DNA from: UMGS1649 sp045534225
GTDB lineage: Bacteria > Bacillota > Clostridia > TANB77 > CAG-465
Direction: 5' to 3'
Assembly: GCA_045534225.1 (NCBI GenBank)
Contig: JAZSJJ010000004.1
Coordinates: 1-64,000, forward strand
Length of the DNA stretch: 64,000 bases
Of the stretch, positions 24,219 to 32,652 are shown piece after piece (the stretch's first letter is position 1; the number at the start of each line of letters is the position of its first letter). The translations under genes were made by a program, and so were the position numbers. Under the pieces are notes generated by a model. That model searched no databases and was not told the origin of the DNA. It saw only the letters and a list, made by a program, of their open reading frames with translations.

Positions 24219-24800
24219 TTATTTTATAAACAATGGTTGTATTTGTTTCCCTTCAAGGGCTAGTTTTATTGTGTCTATAAGCTTAGTGTAATCATATACT
24301 AAAGACTTGGGTTTTTTATCTGGACTATCTTGTTCAAAAGGAATGAAATATATATTTTTAGTGTTAAGAAGATTCATTAAATTTTCTCCATTTGCACCTA
24401 GTCCATCATTTGTAGAAATACCTATTACAACAGGTTTATTATTTCTAATATGTCCTTTTACCGCCATTAAAACAGGTGTATCTGTAATACCTAAATTAAG
24501 CTTAGCTAATGTGTTCCCTGTACACGGCGCAATTACAATTAGGTCTACTAAATTTTCTGGTCCTATAGGTTCTGCTTTAGATATTGTGTCTACTATTTCT
24601 TTTCCTGTTTCTTTTTCTAGCAGTTCTTTTATATATTCTGGATTAGAAAATCTATTTGTTTCATTTAGCGTTGCATATGATGCAATAGGCAATATCTCAT
24701 TTATACCATGAGCCTTTAACATGTCTATTTCAGGTTTAATTTTAGAGAAGTTACAAAAAGATCCAGTTATTCCTAAACCTACTTTTAAATCTTTAAGCAT
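24219..24800 (-). CDS. dpaB: Dipicolinate synthase subunit B (SpoVFB)
   Basis: 193 residues, flavoprotein fold. VGLGITGSFCNFSK at the N-terminus, PLIVIAPCTGNTLAKLNLGITDTPVLMA-type core (here DLIVIAPCTGNTLAK, about 88-102) and GLGANGENLMNLL are characteristic of DpaB/SpoVFB. With DpaA it makes dipicolinic acid in the mother cell for the spore core. DpaA, normally the adjacent upstream gene, is absent: upstream is the lexA terminator. The gene is monocistronic behind a sigma-K-type promoter (24821-24847). RBS CGGAGG. Confidence 0.93.
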   Translation of the reverse strand: MLKDLKVGLGITGSFCNFSKIKPEIDMLKAHGINEILPIASYATLNETNRFSNPEYIKELLEKETGKEIVDTISKAEPIGPENLVDLIVIAPCTGNTLAKLNLGITDTPVLMAVKGHIRNNKPVVIGISTNDGLGANGENLMNLLNTKNIYFIPFEQDSPDKKPKSLVYDYTKLIDTIKLALEGKQIQPLFIK

Positions 24801-24820
24801 AAAATACCTCCGGTATACTT

Positions 24821-24847
24821 TATATTATGCAAAAACTTTAGACATGT
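24821..24847 (-). promoter_or_regulatory. Sigma-K-type promoter of dpaB
   Basis: Minus strand AC (24847-24846), 16-bp spacer, CATAATATA (24829-24821). This fits the mother-cell sigma-K consensus AC-N16-CATANNNTA exactly, and spoVF is sigma-K-dependent in B. subtilis. It also partly fits the sigma-E -10, but the sigma-E -35 is poor. Confidence 0.65.
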
Positions 24848-24861
24848 TAATACAAAAAGAA

Positions 24862-24891
24862 AAACAGAGTAGCACAACATCTACTCTGTTT
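24862..24891 (-). terminator. Terminator of lexA
   Basis: 11-bp stem AAACAGAGTAG / CTACTCTGTTT, 8-nt loop, followed on the minus strand by TTTCTTTTTG; 5 nt after the lexA stop. Confidence 0.85.
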
Positions 24892-24896
24892 ACATT

Positions 24897-25532
24897 TTAG
24901 AACCTTCTAATTAATCCTACTACCTTTCCAATTATTTGAACATCTGTAACTATGATTGGATCCATAGAATCATTTTCAGGTTGTAGTCTTACATGATCTT
25001 TTTCTTTATAGAAAGTTTTAACTGTTGCTTCATCTTCAATTAATGCAACAACTATTTGACCATTTTCTGCTGTATTTGTTTTAGCTACTATTATATAGTC
25101 TCCAGAATAAATACCAACATTTATCATACTATCGCCTTTAACTTTAAGCATATATGTTCCTTCTTGTCTAGCATTTTGTTTAACCATGCTAATTGGAAGC
25201 TTAACATATTCTTCTATATTTTGTTCTGCAAGAATAGGTAGACCAGCTGCAACTTGACCTACTAATGGTACTTCTATCATATCCGGATCTTGTGCCTCAC
25301 TAGAAATATTTTGGCCAACAATTTTTAACGCTCTTGTTTTAAGATCCCCTTTAGATATTAATCCTTTTTCCGCAAGTCGAGATAAATATAAATGAACTGA
25401 AGATGTAGATTTTAATCCAACAGCTGCACATATTTCTCTTACAGTTGGTGGATATCCCACTTCCTCAACTTGCTTTCTAATATAATTTAATATGTTCTCC
25501 TCGTTTTTTACTGTATCTTCTCTTTTTCCCAC
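24897..25532 (-). CDS. lexA: SOS repressor LexA
   Basis: 211 residues. N-terminal winged-helix DNA-binding domain (about 9-70, with YPPTVREICAAVGLKSTSSVH). Autocleavage site A96-G97 in VAAGLP, catalytic S135 (VKGDSM) and K172 (ATVKTF). It represses SOS genes and self-cleaves with RecA filaments after DNA damage. Three LexA-type boxes in its own promoter indicate autoregulation. RBS TAGGAGG. Monocistronic. Confidence 0.97.
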   Translation of the reverse strand: MGKREDTVKNEENILNYIRKQVEEVGYPPTVREICAAVGLKSTSSVHLYLSRLAEKGLISKGDLKTRALKIVGQNISSEAQDPDMIEVPLVGQVAAGLPILAEQNIEEYVKLPISMVKQNARQEGTYMLKVKGDSMINVGIYSGDYIIVAKTNTAENGQIVVALIEDEATVKTFYKEKDHVRLQPENDSMDPIIVTDVQIIGKVVGLIRRF

Positions 25533-25546
25533 AAAAATTACCTCCT

Positions 25547-25603
25547 AAACTTATGTTTGTTTTATTATATATGATAAACTTATGTTTGTCAAACAAAAGT
25601 TCG
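25547..25603 (-). promoter_or_regulatory. lexA promoter with three LexA boxes
   Basis: Minus strand TTGACA (25592-25587), 17-bp spacer, TATAAT (25569-25564). LexA-like boxes: CGAACTTTTGTTTG (25603-25590) over the -35, and two identical AAACATAAGTTT boxes at 25587-25576 (within the spacer) and 25558-25547 (between promoter and RBS). All follow the Gram-positive GAACN4GTTC scheme with A/T changes at the edges. Binding would block RNA polymerase directly. Confidence 0.8.
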
Positions 25604-25642
25604 TTTTTTCTTTAATTTTTTATAAATTATTTTTAAATAGAA

Positions 25643-25672
25643 AAAATAACTAGCATTTCTACTAGTTATTTT
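25643..25672 (-). terminator. Terminator after pfkA
   Basis: 11-bp stem AAAATAACTAG / CTAGTTATTTT with an 8-nt loop, just downstream of pfkA; minus-strand T-tract follows. Confidence 0.8.
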
Positions 25673-25685
25673 CAATATATTTTAT

Positions 25686-26762
25686 TTATTCTCCAAAATA
25701 TACTCCAACCGCTTTAGCTGTTTTAACAAGCGGATGCGTATTTAAATCTAGAAGTCTTGCGTTTATTTCGTCTTTAGGAAATTCCATCTTTTTAAGTTCT
25801 TCACCATCTACTCCTACTATATATCCGTACTCACCTGTTATTAAAAGTTCATATGCATAACTTCCAAGCATTGATGCTGTAATTATATCGTTATGATTTG
25901 GTGTTCCGCCTCTTTGAACATGTCCTAAAGCAACATATCTACATTCTATTCCTGTTTTAGCCTCTATTTCATCAGCAAGTTTTTCAGCTATACCGCCATA
26001 TCTTTTCTTTTCAAAACTATCGTTTATCATCTTAGCTACAGTTTCAGTTTTTCCAAGTTCCTTTGCAGCTTCAGCTACTGCTATTATTACAGAACGTCTT
26101 CTTGAAGCTACTTCTTTTACCTTTTCACAAACACCATCTAAATCATAGTCTTGTTCTGGTAAAAGTATTATATCTGCACATCCAGCAAAACCGCCATAAA
26201 GTGTAAGGTATCCCGATGTTCTTCCCATTATTTCTACAACAATTGCTCTTCTATGAGAATCTGCTGTAGAACGTGCTTTGTTTATAGCCTCTACAACATT
26301 TCCTACTGCTGTATCAAATCCTATAGTAGGATTACTTGCAGCCATATCATTATCTATTGTTTTAGGAATACCCACTGTTGGTAATCCTCTTTCGCTTATA
26401 ACTCTAGCAGAATCTAAGGTTCCATCTCCGCCTACTACTATAAGGCCTTCTACGCCTTCTTTCTTTATTTTTGCTATAGCCTCATCAGTCTTGTCCACAT
26501 ATTTCATATTAAATTTATCTACTAAGTAATAAAATGGGCATTCTTTGTTAGATGAACCTAGAATTGTTCCACCTAGCAATTCAATTTTTTCTACATCTTT
26601 CGGTGTCAGTTCTTTGTACCATCCTTCTACAAAACCTTTGTAACCATCAAGCACTCCAAGCACTTCAACTCCTTGATAATGTGCACTCATTACTACTGCT
26701 TTAATTGCCGCATTAAGTCCAGGGCAATCGCCACCTGCTGTCATTATAGCTATTTTTTTCAT
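25686..26762 (-). CDS. pfkA: 6-phosphofructokinase
   Basis: 358 residues, longer than the ~320 of classical PfkA. Phosphorylates fructose 6-phosphate in glycolysis. TAGGDCPGLNAAI, GGDGT (111-115), PKTIDND (catalytic D137), EIMGRTSGYL, and GHVQRGGTPN. The residue pair that separates phosphoryl donors is G114 (ATP-type) with K134 (typical of PPi-type), the mixed combination of group III PFKs; ATP is the likelier donor. It lies 18 nt after prkC and appears to be the last gene of rlmN-prpC-prkC-pfkA rather than beside pyruvate kinase. Confidence 0.95.
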   Translation of the reverse strand: MKKIAIMTAGGDCPGLNAAIKAVVMSAHYQGVEVLGVLDGYKGFVEGWYKELTPKDVEKIELLGGTILGSSNKECPFYYLVDKFNMKYVDKTDEAIAKIKKEGVEGLIVVGGDGTLDSARVISERGLPTVGIPKTIDNDMAASNPTIGFDTAVGNVVEAINKARSTADSHRRAIVVEIMGRTSGYLTLYGGFAGCADIILLPEQDYDLDGVCEKVKEVASRRRSVIIAVAEAAKELGKTETVAKMINDSFEKKRYGGIAEKLADEIEAKTGIECRYVALGHVQRGGTPNHNDIITASMLGSYAYELLITGEYGYIVGVDGEELKKMEFPKDEINARLLDLNTHPLVKTAKAVGVYFGE

Positions 26763-26780
26763 ATATTCCTCCTATGTTAC

Positions 26781-28805
26781 TTAAAAAGAAATTGTAACTG
26801 TTTCTACTACTTTATCGTTTATATATATTGTTAATTTTGCTGATGAGAAACCATTTACTTCTACTGTAAAGTTCTCATATCCATTTTCACCTTTTGTATG
26901 TGTTCTGCTATGTATTGTATTTGTAACGCCTTCAACCTGAGCTTTTACTACAACATTTATGTTTTCATCTTCCATATTAGCTGTATAATCTTTTAGTTTA
27001 ATTGTTACATTTTTTGTTTTTTCTAATCTATTTACAGTAATTTCTATAACCGTTCCTTCGACAACCTCTTTATTTTCTTTAAGGCTTTGAGAAACAACTA
27101 TTCCATCGCTCTTACTTGGATCATTAACATAAGAAACATTAACTACCAATTTTAATTTTTGTAATTTAGATTTAGCGTTTGCTTCTGTATTCCCAATAAC
27201 ACTTGGAACTATTACTCTATCTTTGCCATCTCCCTCGCTAACTTCTAACAAAACTTTTGTGCCTGTTACAAATTGTTCTTTATTTTTAAGAGATTGCTTT
27301 ACAACTAAATCTTTTTCTACTTTGTCGCTTACTACATTTTTTATATCTACCACGAAACCTAAAGCTTCAAGCTCATATTTTGCTACCTTGTAGTCTTTAC
27401 CAACAACGTCTGGCATTGTTATTTTCTTAACCCCTTTGGCAACAACTACCGTCATCTTACCATCCGGTATCTTTTCGCCTTTTTCTATATTTTGAGAAAT
27501 TATTTGTCCGGCCGGAAGTTCATCTGTCTCTTGATATTTACTAATCTTTATGATTAATCCTAATTTTTCATATTTAACTCTAACTTCTTCATAATCGCTA
27601 CCAACCAAATCTGGTGCAACATCAACTTTTTCAACTACTATAGGTTTGTTGTTTTCTTTGATAGTTTCAACTAATTTATATGTTAAAAATCCAATCCCTA
27701 CCAATACAAGAATTATTATTAAAGTTATAATTATCCTTTTTATTATCTTTTTCTTTCTTTGTTTAGGGTTTTCATTTAAGCTTTCAATTCTTCTTTTTTC
27801 GCTCTTATCATTTTCGAGTTCTTCTATCCTCTTGCCTACTCTTTCCTTTTTTCTTGGCGTAACTTCAGCATTTTCTTGCTTGTTATCAGTTATATCTTTT
27901 TTCGTTATAACTGGCACTATTTGAGTAGAGCCTTTTTTAAATCCACTTACTGTATCTTCTTTCTTTTCTTCAACATCTACGTTATTTATCGCTGCAAATA
28001 TATCATCTAAAAGTTCAGTTGCTGTCTGATACCTTTCTGTAGTTTGTTTAGCCATCGCTTTAAGTATTATTCTATTTAATGCGTTTGTCACTGTTGGAAC
28101 TTTTTCTTTAGGCTCTATAGGATCTTCTTGTATTTGTTTTAACGCAACAGATACTGGAGTATCTGCTTCAAATGGAACTTCCCCAGTTACCATTTCATAC
28201 ATTACTACACCTAAAGAATATATGTCTGTTTTTTCATCTGTATATCCACCTTTAGCTTGTTCTGGCGAGAAGTAATGTACAGAACCCATTGTTTGACTTC
28301 CATTTGCTATAGTTTCGTTAGAACTCATTTTAGCAATTCCAAAGTCTGTTACTTTTGCAACTGTATTATTGTTTGCAAGTACAATGTTGTGTGGCTTTAT
28401 ATCTCTATGTACTATCTTAGAACTATGTGCAGCTTCTAGTGCTGATGCAATTTGGCTAGCATATTTTAATGTTCTTTCGTTAGAAAGTTTTCCATGATGC
28501 TCTATATAATCTTTTAATGTTTCTCCAACTAACAGTTCCATTACTATATAATTTATACCATCTTCTTCTCCAACGTCATATACTGATACTATGTTTGGAT
28601 GCGTAAGAGCTGCTGCTGATTGTGCTTCTGCTCTAAACTTTTTAACAAATTCCGCATCTTTAGCAAATTCGTCCTTAAGAACTTTTATTGCAACAAATCT
28701 ATTTAATAAATTACATTTTGCTTTGTATACTGTGGCCATTCCGCCTATGCCGACTTCTTCTAGCACTTCATATCTATTACACAAAGTCTTACCAACTAGA
28801 TTCAA
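26781..28805 (-). CDS. prkC: PASTA-domain Ser/Thr protein kinase PrkC
   Basis: 674 residues. Kinase domain about 1-270: GIGGMATVYKA, K41, HRDIKPHN (D135), DFGIAK (D154). A basic juxtamembrane region is followed by a membrane helix at about 350-372. Three PASTA domains follow (about 385-590), which bind muropeptides/lipid II outside the cell, then a C-terminal beta domain of about 80 residues (590-674) as in several clostridial PrkC proteins. It signals peptidoglycan state and, in spore formers, germination cues. Coupled to its phosphatase PrpC upstream. Confidence 0.97.
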   Translation of the reverse strand: MNLVGKTLCNRYEVLEEVGIGGMATVYKAKCNLLNRFVAIKVLKDEFAKDAEFVKKFRAEAQSAAALTHPNIVSVYDVGEEDGINYIVMELLVGETLKDYIEHHGKLSNERTLKYASQIASALEAAHSSKIVHRDIKPHNIVLANNNTVAKVTDFGIAKMSSNETIANGSQTMGSVHYFSPEQAKGGYTDEKTDIYSLGVVMYEMVTGEVPFEADTPVSVALKQIQEDPIEPKEKVPTVTNALNRIILKAMAKQTTERYQTATELLDDIFAAINNVDVEEKKEDTVSGFKKGSTQIVPVITKKDITDNKQENAEVTPRKKERVGKRIEELENDKSEKRRIESLNENPKQRKKKIIKRIIITLIIILVLVGIGFLTYKLVETIKENNKPIVVEKVDVAPDLVGSDYEEVRVKYEKLGLIIKISKYQETDELPAGQIISQNIEKGEKIPDGKMTVVVAKGVKKITMPDVVGKDYKVAKYELEALGFVVDIKNVVSDKVEKDLVVKQSLKNKEQFVTGTKVLLEVSEGDGKDRVIVPSVIGNTEANAKSKLQKLKLVVNVSYVNDPSKSDGIVVSQSLKENKEVVEGTVIEITVNRLEKTKNVTIKLKDYTANMEDENINVVVKAQVEGVTNTIHSRTHTKGENGYENFTVEVNGFSSAKLTIYINDKVVETVTISF

Positions 28806-28817
28806 CTCTTCCCCTCC

Positions 28818-29540
28818 TTACGCTTTAACATACATAACAGTAATATTATCCACTCCGCCTTTTTCATTGGCCATATCTACTAATATATTACAAATATCTT
28901 CATCATTACTGTCTGCTATTTTTAGAAGAATATCTTGATCTGTACTTGTAGTTGTTAAACCATCCGTACAAAGCAGAAATCTTCTCCCTTTAATATTATC
29001 TATCTTATTTACATCAAAAATTACATTTTTAGCAATTCCTATTGCTCTTACTAACACATGTCTTTCTGGATGCACTTTAGCTTCTTCTCTAGAGATTATG
29101 TTATCTCTTAAAAGAGCATTAACATATGTATCATCCTCTGTTAAAAGTGTTATTGCATTTTCTTTTATTTCATAAATTCTCGAGTCACCAACGCTTATAT
29201 GGTAACCAATATCATCTTTAACAAAAAGCATAGTAAGTGTTGTTCCCATGTTTTTATATTCTTTGTTTGATTTAGCTATTTCATATACACACTTGTTTGC
29301 ATACTTAACAGCCAACTTTAACATATCTTCTATCTTTTGTTCTTGATAATGTTCTTTTATATATTCCAGTGTTTTTTCTGCTGCGGTTTTAGAGGCTATC
29401 TCTCCACCACTAGCTCCACCTATACCGTCTAAAACAATGTATAAAGAGCACGTCTCATCAAGACTATATGTTAACATATAGTCTTCGTTGTTTTGTCTCT
29501 TAATTCCTACATCTGTTCTAGAGTATACTATCTTAAACAC
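28818..29540 (-). CDS. prpC: PP2C-type protein phosphatase PrpC
   Basis: 240 residues. PPM/PP2C motifs: RTDVGIKRQNNEDY, LDGIGGASGGEIAS, TLTMLFV, VGDSRIYEI, CTDGLTT, DNITVMYV, containing the metal-binding aspartates. Opposes PrkC. The usual DGMGGH is DGIGGA here. RBS AAGAGGTG. It lies 12 nt before prkC and 32 nt after rlmN, the standard Firmicute arrangement. Confidence 0.96.
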   Translation of the reverse strand: MFKIVYSRTDVGIKRQNNEDYMLTYSLDETCSLYIVLDGIGGASGGEIASKTAAEKTLEYIKEHYQEQKIEDMLKLAVKYANKCVYEIAKSNKEYKNMGTTLTMLFVKDDIGYHISVGDSRIYEIKENAITLLTEDDTYVNALLRDNIISREEAKVHPERHVLVRAIGIAKNVIFDVNKIDNIKGRRFLLCTDGLTTTSTDQDILLKIADSNDEDICNILVDMANEKGGVDNITVMYVKA

Positions 29541-29572
29541 CTCTTTTACTTTACATTATTATATAATATTCT

Positions 29573-30616
29573 TTATTTATTATTTTCTTGTTCATCTAAA
29601 TATTTTTGTCTTAATTGTCCACAAGCCGCATCAATATCTGAACCAAGTTCACGTCTTACTGTTGCAACTACGCCGGAACTATTTAGAATTCCCATAAATC
29701 TATCTACATCTTGTTGTTTGCTCTTCTTAAACTGACCATTAACTATTTCGTTAACAGGGATTAAGTTTACGTGAGCAATCATACCCCTAAGTAGCTTTGC
29801 TAAGGCTCTTGCTGTTTCTTCATCATCGTTTACGCCAGCAATTAAAGCAAACTCAAAACTAATTCTTCTACCTGTCACCATTATATAATATGTGCAAGCA
29901 TCAAGCAACTCTTTTATGCTATATTTATTAGCAATTGGCATTATTTCTTTACGTTTTTCATCTGTTACTGCGTGTAAAGAAATAGACAATGTTGCTTGTA
30001 GTTTTTCATCTGCAAGTCTACGTATATTATCTACTAATCCACAAGTAGAAATACTAATGTGTCTAGCACCTATTCCTAAACCTTCTGGACAGTTAATTAG
30101 TTTAACAGATTTAACTACGTTATCATAGTTATCTAAAGGTTCTCCTATTCCCATATATACTATGTTAGATATCTTTTCATTCATATATTTTTCTGCAGCA
30201 ATAATTTGCCCTTCAATTTCAGATGCTAACAAATGTCTTTTCCAACCGTTTTTAGTTGATGCGCAAAACTTACATCCCATTTTACATCCAACTTGTGTAG
30301 ACACACATATTGTATTTCCATGATGATATCTCATAACTACAGATTCAACTGCGTTGTTATCTGAAAGTTTGATTAAGAACTTATGTGTTCCATCTTTTTT
30401 AGACACTTGACATTGTAATACTTCTAATCTCATTATGTATGCATTTTCTTTTAATTTTTCTCTTAAGCTTTTAGATATATCTGTCATTTCATCAAAAGAA
30501 TCTACACCAACTCTATGTATCCATTTAAATATTTGTTTGGCATGAAACTTCTTTTCACCAATACTTAAAATGTATTCTTCTAATTCTTCTATTGTATAGT
30601 CTGTTATATTTACCAT
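29573..30616 (-). CDS. rlmN: Dual-specificity 23S rRNA/tRNA m2A methyltransferase RlmN
   Basis: 347 residues. Radical SAM methylase: cluster motif CKMGCKFCAS (about 113-122), IVYMGIGEPLDNYD, GARHISISTCGL, and the C-terminal methyl-carrier cysteine in DIDAACGQLRQK. Methylates C2 of A2503 in 23S rRNA and A37 in some tRNAs. It heads the rlmN-prpC-prkC-pfkA group. Confidence 0.97.
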   Translation of the reverse strand: MVNITDYTIEELEEYILSIGEKKFHAKQIFKWIHRVGVDSFDEMTDISKSLREKLKENAYIMRLEVLQCQVSKKDGTHKFLIKLSDNNAVESVVMRYHHGNTICVSTQVGCKMGCKFCASTKNGWKRHLLASEIEGQIIAAEKYMNEKISNIVYMGIGEPLDNYDNVVKSVKLINCPEGLGIGARHISISTCGLVDNIRRLADEKLQATLSISLHAVTDEKRKEIMPIANKYSIKELLDACTYYIMVTGRRISFEFALIAGVNDDEETARALAKLLRGMIAHVNLIPVNEIVNGQFKKSKQQDVDRFMGILNSSGVVATVRRELGSDIDAACGQLRQKYLDEQENNK

Positions 30617-30717
30617 ATATTATTCCTTTCAACTATTTTTAATACTCATAATATTATACCTTTTTTAGACAAAATACGCAAGCTTTTCCACATTCTATTT
30701 ATACATTATTTACATAA

Positions 30718-30749
30718 AAACAGCAAGTGAAATTAATCACTTGCTGTTT
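30718..30749. terminator. Terminator of the zinc-ribbon gene pair
   Basis: 13-bp perfect stem AAACAGCAAGTGA / TCACTTGCTGTTT with a 6-nt loop, 4 nt after the stop of the minus-strand gene at 30754. Confidence 0.85.
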
Positions 30750-30753
30750 AGCT

Positions 30754-30996
30754 TTACATCGGTATATTAAGTGCTATGACCTCGTCTTTGAATGTTTGTG
30801 GCATTTCTTTGAGTTTTATTCTCGTCCACTGTCCACAACATTTGCACTTGTAGTAATACCTTGGAAATACCCGAGTTATGTCTGAATGTACATCTCTTGG
30901 AATGAGCTTCAGTCTTACATTGCAGTTTGGGCATGTAACTATGTGCGTTTCGATTCTTTCTTTTTTTAATAACGTTCCACGTTTCTTAGCTTTCAT
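30754..30996 (-). CDS. Small zinc-ribbon protein
   Basis: 80 residues. Two cysteine knuckles, CPNC (about 22-25) and CKCC (about 51-54), separated by about 25 residues with a basic RLKLIPRD strand, the layout of a small zinc ribbon. Very basic N-terminus (KAKKRGTLLKKER). Nucleic-acid or protein binding is possible; function unknown. It follows a helical protein gene by 11 nt and shares its promoter. Composition is richer in GC than rlmN next to it. Confidence 0.65.
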   Translation of the reverse strand: MKAKKRGTLLKKERIETHIVTCPNCNVRLKLIPRDVHSDITRVFPRYYYKCKCCGQWTRIKLKEMPQTFKDEVIALNIPM

Positions 30997-31007
30997 ATCG
31001 TCTCCTT

Positions 31008-31319
31008 TTAGTTGTTAGAATTACGCATCATATACGCTGCGTTTTGATTTTCTTCAGCCGCATTCATCATTCTTCTTGCAGCCTCATCGTTCTTTTCAGC
31101 CGCTTCAACAACTTTTGCGGTTGTAGATGTCAAATCTGCAACTGCATTTTCAAACTTTCTAGCCGCTCCCATTGCAGTATCTGCATTGCAAGCCATCATG
31201 TCGATAAACTTTTTGCTTGCAAATACTTGAAGAAGCGGAATAAGCTCTTGCATTGCTCTTGTGTTTAACTGAAGTGCTCTGGTGTGTTCTTCCATAGTTC
31301 TCATTTCTCTGTCCGTCAT
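31008..31319 (-). CDS. Small all-helical protein, unknown
   Basis: 103 residues, no membrane helix, no signal. Almost entirely amphipathic helix/coiled coil: EEHTRALQLNTRAMQEL, then ARKFENAVADLTSTTAKVVEAAEKNDEAARRM with heptad-like alanines, as in methyl-accepting or phage tape-measure-like helices. Not recognised. RBS TAGGAG. First gene of a two-gene unit with the zinc-ribbon protein; the promoter carries a long palindrome at the start site. Confidence 0.6.
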   Translation of the reverse strand: MTDREMRTMEEHTRALQLNTRAMQELIPLLQVFASKKFIDMMACNADTAMGAARKFENAVADLTSTTAKVVEAAEKNDEAARRMMNAAEENQNAAYMMRNSNN

Positions 31320-31356
31320 TTTTAATTCTCCTATTTTATTAAAAATATTTTTTGGC

Positions 31357-31408
31357 TATATATGTTCACCAACATATATATTATACCATAATTTCGCTTA
31401 TTTTTCAA
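31357..31408 (-). promoter_or_regulatory. Sigma-A promoter with start-site palindrome
   Basis: Minus strand TTGAAA (31408-31403), 17-bp spacer, TATAAT (31385-31380). Directly downstream, at 31380-31357, is a perfect inverted repeat with 10-bp arms TATATATGTT / AACATATATA around GGTG. It spans the predicted transcription start: either an operator or a 5'-end RNA hairpin. Confidence 0.7.
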
Positions 31409-31440
31409 GTTTTATGTAAACAAGCACAGTGCATTAAAAA

Positions 31441-31461
31441 AGGAAGAATATTATTCTTCCT
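31441..31461 (-). terminator. Terminator of the MBOAT/DHHW operon
   Basis: 9-bp stem AGGAAGAAT / ATTCTTCCT with a 3-nt loop, followed on the minus strand by TTTTTTAATG. Confidence 0.8.
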
Positions 31462-31476
31462 CTTTTGTATAATTAT

Positions 31477-32643
31477 TTAATCTTTTACTCCTAAATGTTC
31501 TTTCATACTACCTATATTAAATGCTCCGGTAGATTGAGAACAAATATATATTGTATAGTCTATATCATATTCTTTTACATAGTCTGCTATACTTTTACCT
31601 GTTTTGTTATGTCTGTAATCTATAGATACCATCTTGTTAAACTTATGTACAGATAAAGCTTCTAGTATGTTTGTATATGATGAACCCACAAATAATATGT
31701 TTGGTGCATCATCGTTATTCGTATCTATAACTGTTTCTGCCATGTCGTCTCCCATGTATGCAGAAGCATAATCATTCCCTGCGCCTAAAACTGGTATTTT
31801 AGATTCTTTTCCATCTTCATATCTTGTATATGTTACTTCTTTTCCTTTATATACAAGATTTAGTTCTTCTGGTCCAGATTTTACGCTTTGACCAACCTTT
31901 CTGTTAAATGCACCATTTATTGGTTTAGACGTTATATCGTATTCTTCTTCTAAAGTAACATATTTAATATTCCAACCATCTTTATTTATTCTATCTACTA
32001 AACTAGTAAATATTTCATATGCTCCTCTAATATTCATATGGTGATCTGTTTTGTAATACGGAGCATCTACTTTATCTTTTAGAATGCTATACGCATCTAT
32101 TAATTCAATATATTCACCTTTGTTTTCTTCTATTGCTTTAATAGTATTTGCATATGTTTCTATGCCTTTAATATATGTTTCCGGAAGGTATTTTTCCATC
32201 ATAACATCTTTTCTAGGAATAGATAAAAAGATAAATTTAGAGCCATTTTCAGTTACTTCTTTAGCCACTTTATTCATCTCATTTTTTACTACATTTACAA
32301 TACTATTTATTGTTTTTGTTTCGTTTGTAGTTATTTGTGGAGATAAGAAAAGTTCATCGTTCTCACCTTTTACAACATCTCCTGTATATTTTTGAAGATT
32401 CATAAGATAATATAGCTTAATAAAATCTTCTCTAAATGCTAATTGATCTGAAAAAGCATTTGTTAATTCTGTATAATATTCTGTGTTTAATACACTTTTT
32501 ATTGTTGTTTTAGGGAACTGTGTAAGTCTTCTTCCCTCTTTTTTGCTTAGTTCATTATTATTAGTTATTGTGATGATTGCCATTACAAAAATAATTAACA
32601 TGAACAAAGAACAAAATGTTATTCTAATTATTTTTTCTTTCAT
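31477..32643 (-). CDS. DHHW-family (AlgX/SGNH-like) cell-surface protein
   Basis: 388 residues. One N-terminal membrane helix (about 7-26) anchors an extracellular SGNH-like domain. YYKTDHHMNIRGAY (about 198-211) is the DHH(W/M) catalytic-type motif, and FVGSSYTN supplies the Ser of the SGNH fold. Such proteins work with MBOAT acyltransferases in O-acetylation of exopolysaccharide or wall polymers. It lies 9 nt after the MBOAT gene in a two-gene operon. The fourth residue of the motif is M instead of W. Confidence 0.85.
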   Translation of the reverse strand: MKEKIIRITFCSLFMLIIFVMAIITITNNNELSKKEGRRLTQFPKTTIKSVLNTEYYTELTNAFSDQLAFREDFIKLYYLMNLQKYTGDVVKGENDELFLSPQITTNETKTINSIVNVVKNEMNKVAKEVTENGSKFIFLSIPRKDVMMEKYLPETYIKGIETYANTIKAIEENKGEYIELIDAYSILKDKVDAPYYKTDHHMNIRGAYEIFTSLVDRINKDGWNIKYVTLEEEYDITSKPINGAFNRKVGQSVKSGPEELNLVYKGKEVTYTRYEDGKESKIPVLGAGNDYASAYMGDDMAETVIDTNNDDAPNILFVGSSYTNILEALSVHKFNKMVSIDYRHNKTGKSIADYVKEYDIDYTIYICSQSTGAFNIGSMKEHLGVKD

Positions 32644-32652
32644 GGTTCACCT

